From Candidatus Goldiibacteriota bacterium (lineage in GTDB: Bacteria > Oederibacteriota > PGYV01), in assembly GCA_016937715.1 (NCBI GenBank), contig JAFGWA010000036.1:1-43414 (forward strand): a stretch of DNA of 43,414 bases. Reading direction: 5' to 3'. How positions within the stretch are numbered: the stretch's first letter is position 1; every line of letters starts with the position of its first letter. Made by a program: the position numbers and the translations under genes. Positions 24,416-33,979 of this stretch are shown here, one piece after another. The notes beneath the pieces are model-generated. The model worked only from the letters and a program-made list of their open reading frames with translations. It did no database searches and was not told the origin of the DNA.

Positions 24416-26359
24416 TTGTTAAAAAAGACTATACTGACATTAGCAGTGTTTTTTCTGCTAAGCGGAACGGCATTTTCAGATATAGCACAAATAGGGACCA
24501 CTTCTAACAACTTTTTAAAAATTATGGCTCCTGCAAAACCGGCTGCAATGGGTGAAACTTATGTTGCGCTGGCGGATGACGTTAATTCCATTCAGTATAA
24601 TCCCGCCGGATTATCAAAAAGCCTGCTTTCCGGCATATCATTCACTCATATTATATGGTTTCAGGACATTGCTTTTGAAAATCTTAACCTTTCTTTTCCT
24701 TCGCCCGCAGGCACTTTTGGGTTTTCCGTCAACTGGATGCACTTTGCCGATACAATGTTTAAAACAGAAGTTGACCCCTCTTCTATAACAGGATATTCCA
24801 CAGAATATGAATTCAGCCCTTACAGTTTTTACGGGACACTGGCATACAGCAAAGAATTTTCCCGCGACTTCTACATAGGCGCGGCGCTTAAAATATTAAA
24901 TTACGCCATTGATCCCAATGACGACAAAGGCGCTGCGTTGTCATTTATGGCGGATTTCGGCCTTATTTATGACATGGAATTTTTAGAAGGGCTGTCCGCG
25001 GGCGTATCATTCAAGAACCTTGGCCCCGGCACTTCGTTTGTAAAAGAAACTTACCTTCAGCCGATGAACATTCTTGCCGGAATAGGTTTTGAGAGCCAAT
25101 ATTTTGATATAGAAGGCGGCATTGAATATTACTCTGACAACAACATAAATTACTCTGTCGGCACTAACATAACACTGTTTGAAGTCCTGAATTTAAGGGC
25201 CGGCTATAAAGGCGGCACGGTTCCGCGCCTTTCTTTTGGCGGCGGCATAGAATTCGGCGGCGCGGCAATTGATTACGCTTTTGTCCCATATACCATTGAC
25301 GGCCTTGGCTACACGCACAGGGCGTCATTAACCTACAGTTTTGGCTCTCCGGAAGTGAAATTAAGGGCATATCCCGCGGTGTTCTCGCCAAATGGCGACA
25401 AGGTTGTGGATTACGTAAGGCTTCTGCCCGATGTCATGTCTCCGTCCAAAGCAAGAGCCGCGTCTATAAAAATTACCGACGCCATGGGAATAGCGGTCAG
25501 GACAGTAAAAATAAATCTCCGCAAAAAACTTTTCTGGAACGGAATGGATTCGCTTGGCATGCCTGCATCAGAAGGCGATTACTTTATTCAGCTTGATGTT
25601 GATTACGGCAAGGGTATTAAATCATCATCCTCGCCGGCAAGGGTGGAAGTGGACTTAACTCCGCCGTCTATTACTGTTGACGGCAGCCCCAAACTTGTAA
25701 AGCCGGGCAGGCTTGACACTTTACTTGTACCTGTTAATTTTAACATGTCAGCGTTTGATAAAAACGGCATAGGGCAGTGGAAGCTTGTAATCTACGGCCC
25801 GGATAACCTGCCTTTCAGGACTTATACGGGAACAGGCGACCCTATGATGGTAACATGGGACGGCAAAGACGACCTTGGTATAAACCAGGTGGACACCGGC
25901 AAAACATATTCGTACGCGCTGTTTGCGTCCGACAGTGTGGGCAACTGGGGTAAAAGCAGGGCTAAACAGGTAAAGATACTTTTCAGGGAAGTGGTTATAA
26001 ACCTTTCCGCCGATACGCTGTTTGATCTTGGCAAAGCGGACGTAAAGATAGCGGTTTACAGCGACATCAAAAAGATTGCCGACCAGATTAAGGGCTATCA
26101 GAATCCCAGAATAACAGTTGAAGGGCATACGGATAACCTGCAGATGAAGCGCGGTGTTTACGCCGACAATATGGAGCTTTCAAAAGCCAGGGCGCAAGCG
26201 GTTGTTAATTTCTTTGTTGAACTCTTTGACATGGACAGGAATATTTTCAGGGTGGTAGGCTACGGCGAAAGCAGGCCGGTTGCGGATAATAACACTCCCG
26301 AAGGAAGGCGCGATAACAGAAGGGTTACAATAAGAATTTCGGGAATTGTTTATGAATAA
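24416..26359 (+). CDS. PorV-like barrel / FlgD-Ig / OmpA fusion protein
   Basis: A 647-residue outer membrane protein with a TTG start behind caggagaa. The signal peptide is 1-21 (GTAFSD). Residues about 22-312 form a PorV/UPF0164-type beta-barrel (KPAAMGETYVALADDVNSIQYNPAGL is diagnostic). About 315-410 and 425-525 are FlgD-like Ig domains (YPAVFSPNGDKV, WNGMDSLGMPASEGDYFIQL, WDGKDDLG). About 530-645 is an OmpA C-terminal peptidoglycan-binding domain (VEGHTDN, then LSKARAQAVVNFF, and RRDNRRVTI). PorV proteins act in type IX secretion as shuttles for C-terminal-domain cargo; here the barrel is fused to a peptidoglycan anchor. A role in surface attachment of proteins such as the GH74 enzyme is inference. 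Followed at short distance by the IclR gene. Confidence 0.85.
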   Translation: MLKKTILTLAVFFLLSGTAFSDIAQIGTTSNNFLKIMAPAKPAAMGETYVALADDVNSIQYNPAGLSKSLLSGISFTHIIWFQDIAFENLNLSFPSPAGTFGFSVNWMHFADTMFKTEVDPSSITGYSTEYEFSPYSFYGTLAYSKEFSRDFYIGAALKILNYAIDPNDDKGAALSFMADFGLIYDMEFLEGLSAGVSFKNLGPGTSFVKETYLQPMNILAGIGFESQYFDIEGGIEYYSDNNINYSVGTNITLFEVLNLRAGYKGGTVPRLSFGGGIEFGGAAIDYAFVPYTIDGLGYTHRASLTYSFGSPEVKLRAYPAVFSPNGDKVVDYVRLLPDVMSPSKARAASIKITDAMGIAVRTVKINLRKKLFWNGMDSLGMPASEGDYFIQLDVDYGKGIKSSSSPARVEVDLTPPSITVDGSPKLVKPGRLDTLLVPVNFNMSAFDKNGIGQWKLVIYGPDNLPFRTYTGTGDPMMVTWDGKDDLGINQVDTGKTYSYALFASDSVGNWGKSRAKQVKILFREVVINLSADTLFDLGKADVKIAVYSDIKKIADQIKGYQNPRITVEGHTDNLQMKRGVYADNMELSKARAQAVVNFFVELFDMDRNIFRVVGYGESRPVADNNTPEGRRDNRRVTIRISGIVYE

Positions 26360-26394
26360 AAAAAATATCTTTAAATTTAAGGGGAGGAAATAAA

Positions 26395-27174
26395 TTGAGA
26401 AGAAAACAGTCTTATGACACAACGGTACAGTCGGTAGAAAGGACACTGGATATTATAGAGACTTTAAGCGCGCACAAAACAGGCGTGGGAGTAACAACTC
26501 TTTCCAAGGAACTTAAACTGCATAAAAGCACCGTGCACCGCCTTTTAACCACCTTAATGCTTCGCAAATATGTGGAACAGGACACGGAGACTTCCAAATA
26601 CCGCCTTGGAATGCGTTTATTTGAACTTGGAAACGCCGTACTGTCAAAACTTGATATCCGCCAGCACGCCATGCCGTATTTAAGGCAGCTGTGGAGGGAA
26701 ACCGGCGAGACAATAGGATTAGCCATTGTTGACCAGTATAAAGTCCTGTACGTTGACGTCCTTGAAACCCTTGAACGCGTTGGGGTAAAGTCCAACGTCG
26801 GCGAACGCATGCCGCTGCACGCTTCTGCCTGCGGAAAAACGTGGCTTGCCAGCCTTCCGGATGACAGAATAAATGAAGTGATAAAGCTTATTAAATTTGA
26901 ACCCATGACGCCTTATACAATTGATAACGAAGCCAAATTAAAAGAAGCCATAAAACAAAGCCGCGAAATCGGATATTCCGTAGACAACCAGGAATATTCT
27001 CCCGACTTAATATCCGTGGCAGCGCCTGTAAGAAACTTCAGGGGCAGGGTAATTGCCTGCGTTGCAATTACAGCGCCCGCGTTAAGGACAGATGAAGCAA
27101 GAATAAAAGACCTTGGCGAGCGCGTAAAGGTTGCTTCACAGAAAATTTCCCAGAGCATGGGATTTAATAAATAA
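26395..27174 (+). CDS. IclR-family transcriptional regulator
   Basis: A 259-residue regulator of normal IclR length. Residues about 9-75 form the winged helix-turn-helix (SVERTLDIIETL, LSKELKLHKSTVHRLL); about 85-255 form the IclR effector domain (RLGMRLFELGN, MPLHASACGKTWLA, GYSVDNQEYSPDLISVAAPV, ACVAITAP). The start is TTG with the strong Shine-Dalgarno ggggagg. IclR proteins typically control catabolic genes in response to small acids or sugars. The nearby GH5 gene (257 bp downstream, same strand) is the most plausible local target, which is inference. No obvious IclR operator was found. Confidence 0.9.
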   Translation: MRRKQSYDTTVQSVERTLDIIETLSAHKTGVGVTTLSKELKLHKSTVHRLLTTLMLRKYVEQDTETSKYRLGMRLFELGNAVLSKLDIRQHAMPYLRQLWRETGETIGLAIVDQYKVLYVDVLETLERVGVKSNVGERMPLHASACGKTWLASLPDDRINEVIKLIKFEPMTPYTIDNEAKLKEAIKQSREIGYSVDNQEYSPDLISVAAPVRNFRGRVIACVAITAPALRTDEARIKDLGERVKVASQKISQSMGFNK

Positions 27175-27431
27175 CAACTTACAACTTACAAGTGACAAGT
27201 TGCAGCTAATAAGAGATACAGCACAGGTTTGGATTTGGTAGGCGCACCCTTTAGGGTGCGGCAGTTGAAGGAAAACATAAATAACCAAATTTAAAGACAG
27301 CTGACAAGTTACAAGTAACAGGTTACAAGTATCAGGTAATTAAGTGATTGCCTTCGTATTTACCTGTAACTTGAAACTTGTCACTTGTAATTTTTTTTAA
27401 CTCTTCATTTTAACGATAAAAGGAGATTATT
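27175..27431 (+). repeat. Mosaic of acaagt-type repeats ending in a T-run
   Basis: Perfect 16-bp arms (27186-27201 and 27375-27390) enclose several direct and inverted copies of acaagt/acttgt words, plus a nested family B palindrome (27237-27265). The right arm is followed by eight T (27391-27398). It could end transcription after the IclR gene. The GH5 ATG follows at 27432 behind aaggaga. Confidence 0.6.
27237..27265 (+). repeat. GC-rich palindrome, family B
   Basis: ggtaggcgcaccc, ttta, gggtgcggcagtt, with hairpin core identical to that at 17155-17177. Confidence 0.75.
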
Positions 27432-29607
<2,176 letters not shown>

Positions 29608-29661
29608 CAGTTCCGGACAGCCAAATATCCGGTAAGTGCAAAAAATGGAGGTTTTATTACT

Positions 29662-30033
29662 ATGTTTACAACTTTACTTTTCGCAGCAGAAACAGCAGTA
29701 CCCGCGGCAGGAGCAGCACCCGGCCAGCCGTCAATGATTGCGTCGTTTTTACCTTTGGTTCTTATTTTTGTGGTTTTCTATTTTATGTTTATCATGCCGC
29801 AGCGCAAAGAACAGAAGAAACTTAAAGAAATGATGGCTTCGCTTAAGGTCGGCGACAAGGTAGTGACCAACGCCGGCATAGTGGGCACCATAAGCAAGAT
29901 ACTTGAAAAAGACGACATCCTGGCTATTAAGTGCGGAGAAAACACCACAATTAACGTCATTAGGGCTTATGTTTCAAGAAAAATAGAAAAAGAGGACGCT
30001 TCGCCTGTACAGGCAGAAGAACCAAAAAAATAA
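29662..30033 (+). CDS. yajC: Sec translocase accessory protein YajC
   Basis: A 123-residue single-span inner membrane protein. Residues about 29-48 form the membrane segment (PLVLIFVVFYFMFIMPQRKEQ carries the family's FYFxxxxPQRKxxK pattern), followed by the cytoplasmic SH3-like domain (LKVGDKVVTNAGIVGTISKI). It joins the SecDF-YajC complex in protein export. Strong Shine-Dalgarno tggagg at about 29646. Its TAA overlaps the galT ATG by one nucleotide (taatg). secD and secF are not in the window. The N-terminal 28 residues are Ala/Pro-rich. Confidence 0.93.
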   Translation: MFTTLLFAAETAVPAAGAAPGQPSMIASFLPLVLIFVVFYFMFIMPQRKEQKKLKEMMASLKVGDKVVTNAGIVGTISKILEKDDILAIKCGENTTINVIRAYVSRKIEKEDASPVQAEEPKK

Positions 30034-31016
30034 TGTCGGAATTTCGTAAGGATCCGCTTAGTAACCGCTGGATAATTACACTGGACGACAAGACCTTTAT
30101 CCCCACAACCGGAAGGGCATTACCGGCGGACCTGCCCGAGAAGGATGACAACTGTCCGTTTTGCCCGGGCAACGAGGATAAAACCGGTAAAGAAATTTAC
30201 AGGGTGGATTCTTCCAAAGGCGCCTGGTCCATACGGGTTGTTCCTAATAATAACCCTTATCTTCAGATAGAGACCCAGCTGAAGAAAAAAGGCGATGCCA
30301 TTTACGACATCATTGCCGGCACAGGGGCTAACGAGGTAATAATAGAAACCCCGCTTCACAACGGCGGTTTTGACAATATTTCACAGGAACAGGCAGGGGA
30401 ACTTATCAAAGTTTACAGGTCAAGGATGTGCGACCTTTTAAAGGACGCCCGCCTTGAATACATCCTTATCTTTAAAAACAAGGGCGCGCGCGCGGGGGCA
30501 AACCTTGCCCATCCGCATTCCCAGTTAATGGCAATGCCTGTAATTCCCAAGACAATTTCCGACGAAATGACGGAAGCGGAGCAGTATTACAAATTCAAGA
30601 CCCGCTGCCCGTTCTGCGACACCCTTGAAGCGGAACTTGCCTCGCGTTCCAGGCTTATAAAAGAGAGCGAAAACTTTATAAGCTTTGTCCCGTTTGCTTC
30701 AAGGACGCCTTTTGAAGTCTGGATAATGCCAAAACATCACACAAGCCATTTCTACACCATAAACGACCCTATGTCGGCGGAACTGGGGGAATTATTAAAA
30801 GACTCCATTACAAGGGTCAACAAGGCCCTGAATCACCCGCCTTACAACTACATGATTCATACCGCGCCTGCGAAATCACCGGAAATCCCATTTTTCCACT
30901 GGCACATAGAGATTCTGCCCAGGGTAAAAAGTATTGCCGGGTTTGAATGGGGAAGCGGTTTTTACATTAATCCCACGCTGCCGGAAGAGTCCGCGGAATA
31001 CTTAAGGGGGCTTTAA
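30033..31016 (+). CDS. galT: Galactose-1-phosphate uridylyltransferase
   Basis: A 327-residue HIT-superfamily enzyme of the Leloir pathway that swaps UMP between UDP-glucose and galactose-1-phosphate. The nucleophile is H162 in HPHSQ (160-164). The zinc ligands C41, C44, H109 and H160 have the spacing of the E. coli enzyme. A second CPFC (about 203-206) opens the C-terminal half-domain, which ends with FFHWHIEILPR. Start and stop are both one-nucleotide overlaps (taatg) with yajC and xseA, so translation is coupled. With the secreted xyloglucanase and GH5 enzyme in the window, it may process galactose freed from xyloglucan side chains; this is inference. galK and galE are not seen. Confidence 0.92.
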   Translation: MSEFRKDPLSNRWIITLDDKTFIPTTGRALPADLPEKDDNCPFCPGNEDKTGKEIYRVDSSKGAWSIRVVPNNNPYLQIETQLKKKGDAIYDIIAGTGANEVIIETPLHNGGFDNISQEQAGELIKVYRSRMCDLLKDARLEYILIFKNKGARAGANLAHPHSQLMAMPVIPKTISDEMTEAEQYYKFKTRCPFCDTLEAELASRSRLIKESENFISFVPFASRTPFEVWIMPKHHTSHFYTINDPMSAELGELLKDSITRVNKALNHPPYNYMIHTAPAKSPEIPFFHWHIEILPRVKSIAGFEWGSGFYINPTLPEESAEYLRGL

Positions 31017-32236
31017 TGCCCGTTTCTAATTCCGAAGACAGGATACTTACGGTATCAGAAGCCTCTGTAATTGTTAAAGAGTTACTTGAGGGCGGGCTTA
31101 ATAACGTATGGATTAAAGGCGAAATATCAAATTATTCAACCCCTTCTTCAGGCCACGTTTACTTCACCTTAAAAGATAACGATAATCAGATTAAGGTGGC
31201 TTATTTCAGGGGCGCGTCCAAATGCAATAAATTAGGGATTGAAGACGGCAAAGAGATAATGGTTTTCGGAAAGGTGTCAGCTTACGGAAAACGCTCTGAA
31301 TACCAGCTTATCGCCTCTGAAATCCAGGTGACAGGAGTTGGTGCGTTACTTGTAGAATTCGAGAAATTAAAGAAAAAACTAAGCGATAAAGGTTTATTTA
31401 AAGAAGAACATAAACGGCAAATACCTTATCCGCCGGCGCGTATCGCGATAGTTACAAGCCCTACCGGCGCCGCCATCAGGGATGTCATCAAGATTCTTAA
31501 AAAAAGATATACGCCGCTATATGTGCTTGTGTACCCGTCTTTAATGCAGGGCAATGAAGCGCCGGCGCAGATAATTAAAGCCATTAATGATATTAACGAA
31601 GACGGCAGTTTTGACGTAATCCTTTTAACCCGCGGCGGCGGTTCCATGGAAGATTTGTGGGCTTTTAACGACGAAAACCTGGCGCACGCCATCTATGATT
31701 CCAAAACGCCTGTAATTTCCGCCGTTGGCCATGAAATAGACTTTACCATAGCTGATTTTGTCGCGGACATGCGCGCGCCTACGCCTTCCGGCGCGGCAGA
31801 GATGCTTGTCCCGGACACCGCGGACATTGTCCGCAGGCTGACGGTTATAAAGGACAGAATAACATCTTCGCTGGAATCCATTGTGGACTTAGGCAGGGAA
31901 CGGCTGACAAAACTTATGCAGAGATACGGCTTTAAAATGCCGTTTAAAATTTACGAAGACTCTTCGCGGCAGCTGGACGAACTTCAGATGCGTTTGAAAA
32001 AAGCGCTGTCTTACAGCGTTGAAGGTACGGAATCCCGGCTAAACCTTTTAAAAGAAAAAATGCAGCTGTTAAACCCGCTGGCGGTTTTAAAAAAAGGGTA
32101 TTCGGTAGTTTATGAAACATCCACGGGAAAAGTGGTGACAGACGCGTCGCGCTTAAAAGCCGGCGATAATCTTAATATTAAAGTTTACAGCGGCGAAATA
32201 GAAGCCGCCGTCAGCAGAGTAAAAAAAGACAAATAA
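31016..32236 (+). CDS. xseA: Exodeoxyribonuclease VII large subunit
   Basis: A 406-residue catalytic subunit of exonuclease VII, which degrades single-stranded DNA from both ends in mismatch repair and damage clearance. The N-terminal OB fold (about 8-105) contains VWIKGEISNYSTPSSGHVYF; the catalytic core has SPTGAAIRDVIKIL, TRGGGSMEDLWAFND and VGHEIDFTIADFVADMRAPTPSGAAE. A helical region for binding small subunits spans about 280-350, and the C-terminal part contains LKKGYSVV. It overlaps galT by one nucleotide and is followed 26 bp later by xseB. Somewhat shorter than the E. coli protein but complete. Confidence 0.95.
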   Translation: MPVSNSEDRILTVSEASVIVKELLEGGLNNVWIKGEISNYSTPSSGHVYFTLKDNDNQIKVAYFRGASKCNKLGIEDGKEIMVFGKVSAYGKRSEYQLIASEIQVTGVGALLVEFEKLKKKLSDKGLFKEEHKRQIPYPPARIAIVTSPTGAAIRDVIKILKKRYTPLYVLVYPSLMQGNEAPAQIIKAINDINEDGSFDVILLTRGGGSMEDLWAFNDENLAHAIYDSKTPVISAVGHEIDFTIADFVADMRAPTPSGAAEMLVPDTADIVRRLTVIKDRITSSLESIVDLGRERLTKLMQRYGFKMPFKIYEDSSRQLDELQMRLKKALSYSVEGTESRLNLLKEKMQLLNPLAVLKKGYSVVYETSTGKVVTDASRLKAGDNLNIKVYSGEIEAAVSRVKKDK

Positions 32237-32262
32237 ACGGTTTATAAAACCGGGAGGGCATA

Positions 32263-32586
32263 ATGGCAAAAAAAGCGCAGGAAACAAAAGCGGGATTTGA
32301 AGTGTTCTTAAACGAAATAGAGCAGATAGTTGACAGCCTTGAATCAGGCGAACTGTCCCTTGATGACGCCATAGCGCAGTATGAAAAAGGGATGGCGCTG
32401 GCGGAAAAATGCGAAAAATCACTTAAAGAAGCAAAGATGAAAATAGAAATAGTAAAAAAGAAAACCGCTAAAGGGATGGAAACGGAGAATTTCGAAGACG
32501 GCGATGATGATGAAGATGAAAATGACCCCGAAGATAACGATGATGACGACGACAATGACAACAACGACGGAAAGCTTCCGTTTTAA
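32263..32586 (+). CDS. xseB: Exodeoxyribonuclease VII small subunit with SSB-like tail
   Basis: A 107-residue protein. Residues 9-70 are the standard XseB helical hairpin (FEVFLNEIEQIVDSLESGEL, LDDAIAQYEKGMAL). Family members usually end near 75-85 residues; here a further tail of about 35 residues is almost purely Asp/Glu/Asn (E78-D102) and ends GKLPF. Acidic stretch plus terminal (I/L)PF is the hallmark of the SSB C-terminal tip that recruits repair proteins, so this tail may imitate it; that is inference, and the lysine at 104 departs from typical SSB tips. The Shine-Dalgarno ggaggg precedes the ATG. The gene is paired with xseA. Confidence 0.92.
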   Translation: MAKKAQETKAGFEVFLNEIEQIVDSLESGELSLDDAIAQYEKGMALAEKCEKSLKEAKMKIEIVKKKTAKGMETENFEDGDDDEDENDPEDNDDDDDNDNNDGKLPF

Positions 32587-32604
32587 ACCGCGGCAGGTGA
32601 GACC

Positions 32605-33486
32605 ATGAAAAAACTTTTAAACGGACTTATACAGATAACAGATGAAGCGCTTAAAGGGTATTTATCACCCAAAAAAGGGCACCCCGCGCGCATTTATAAA
32701 GCCATGCGGTACAGCGTATTTGCGGGCGGTAAAAGATTAAGGCCTGTTTTGTGCCTTATGGCGGCCAAAGCGTGCGGCCTTTCATACAAAGACGCGCTTC
32801 CCGCGGCGTGCGCGCTGGAAATGATACACACTTATTCGCTTATTCACGACGACCTGCCGGCAATGGACAATGACGACCTGCGCAGGGGCAAGCCCACCTG
32901 CCATAAAAAGTTTGACGAAGCCACGGCAATACTTGCAGGCGACGCGCTTTTAACAAAGGCGTTTGAAACAGCGCTGTCAGCTTCAAATAACAAGAAGACA
33001 TCCGCAACAGCCCTTCGCGCGGCGCTTGAAATTGCCAAAGGCGCGGGTTCCGAAGGCATGGTTGGCGGGCAGATGGCAGACATAGAAAACGAAGGCAAGA
33101 AACATACAAAAAAAGCGCTTATATATATACACGGGCATAAAACAGGTTCGTTAATAACCGCTTCGGTTGCATCGGGCGCGATACTTGCCGGCGCTGACGC
33201 GAAAAAAGAAAAACTGTTCCGCGCTTTCGGCGAAAAAATAGGCCTTGCTTTCCAGATAGCCGATGACATACTTGACGAGACCGGCGATGAAAAAAAGATG
33301 GGCAAAAAGTTAAGAAAAGACAGCGGCGCGGGAAAACTGACCTGGCCTGCGGTGTTTGGCCTTGAAGAATCCCGAAAAAAAGCTTATAAATTACTCTTTG
33401 AAGCAAGGCGGATTTTAGGTAAAATAGATGGCGGCACAAATGACCTTTTTATGCTTGCGGAAATGTTTGTAAACAGAACACACTAA
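32605..33486 (+). CDS. ispA: Polyprenyl (farnesyl/geranylgeranyl) diphosphate synthase
   Basis: A 293-residue trans-prenyltransferase joining isopentenyl diphosphate units to allylic diphosphates. GGKRLRPVL (41-49), the first Asp-rich motif DDLPAMDNDD (82-91) and the second QIADDILD (218-224) with downstream K residues are all present; HGHKTGSL (176-183) also matches. Chain length (C15 or C20) cannot be fixed safely; the two-residue insertion in the first Asp motif (DDxxxxD) is typical of the bacterial short-chain IspA type. It sits upstream of a DUF212 protein and dxs, making an isoprenoid group. Start ATG 32605 has aggtgag in front. Confidence 0.9.
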   Translation: MKKLLNGLIQITDEALKGYLSPKKGHPARIYKAMRYSVFAGGKRLRPVLCLMAAKACGLSYKDALPAACALEMIHTYSLIHDDLPAMDNDDLRRGKPTCHKKFDEATAILAGDALLTKAFETALSASNNKKTSATALRAALEIAKGAGSEGMVGGQMADIENEGKKHTKKALIYIHGHKTGSLITASVASGAILAGADAKKEKLFRAFGEKIGLAFQIADDILDETGDEKKMGKKLRKDSGAGKLTWPAVFGLEESRKKAYKLLFEARRILGKIDGGTNDLFMLAEMFVNRTH

Positions 33487-33497
33487 GGAGACGCTAA

Positions 33498-33977
33498 ATG
33501 GCTTCATTTATTGACGGATTACAGGCTCTATGGGATGTTTTAATTGTTATAATAACTCACAAGATATTTTATACCACCTTTATTTCATGGTTTGCGGCGC
33601 AGTTTATCAAGTTCGCACTTCACCTGATACTGTGCAGAAAGATTAACTTTCACCTTCTTGTGGGAACCGGAGGAATGCCGTCGTCGCATACGGCAACCGT
33701 TATAGCCGTTACAAACGCGGTGGGAATGCATTCCGGTTATGATTCGGCGGTATTTATGGTGGCGCTGTGCTACTGCATAGTGGTAATAAGCGACGCTATG
33801 GGCGTAAGAAGGGCCGCGGGCAAGCAGGCGGAAGTGCTTAATAAAATGATGGATGAATTCGGACACCAGAAATTCTCGCCAAACCGGTTAAAAGAACTGC
33901 TTGGACATACGCCCCTTGAAGCCATAGCCGGGATTCTTATAGGCCTTTTCCTGTCCATCATTATTTATAACTGGTAA
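33498..33977 (+). CDS. DUF212/YuiD-type PAP2-related membrane protein
   Basis: A 159-residue integral membrane protein of the DUF212 family (B. subtilis YuiD type), distantly related to PAP2 acid phosphatases and haloperoxidases. The core motif GTGGMPSSHTATV (about 54-66) contains the SSH triad element; VRRAAGKQAEVLN (about 102-114) is also family-typical. It has about four membrane segments, the last at the C-terminus. Strong Shine-Dalgarno aaggaga. Its place between ispA and dxs, 11 bp and 2 bp from its neighbours, points to an isoprenoid phosphate as substrate, for example a polyprenyl diphosphate; the family's activity is poorly defined, so this is inference from context. Confidence 0.85.
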   Translation: MASFIDGLQALWDVLIVIITHKIFYTTFISWFAAQFIKFALHLILCRKINFHLLVGTGGMPSSHTATVIAVTNAVGMHSGYDSAVFMVALCYCIVVISDAMGVRRAAGKQAEVLNKMMDEFGHQKFSPNRLKELLGHTPLEAIAGILIGLFLSIIIYNW

Positions 33978-33979
33978 TC

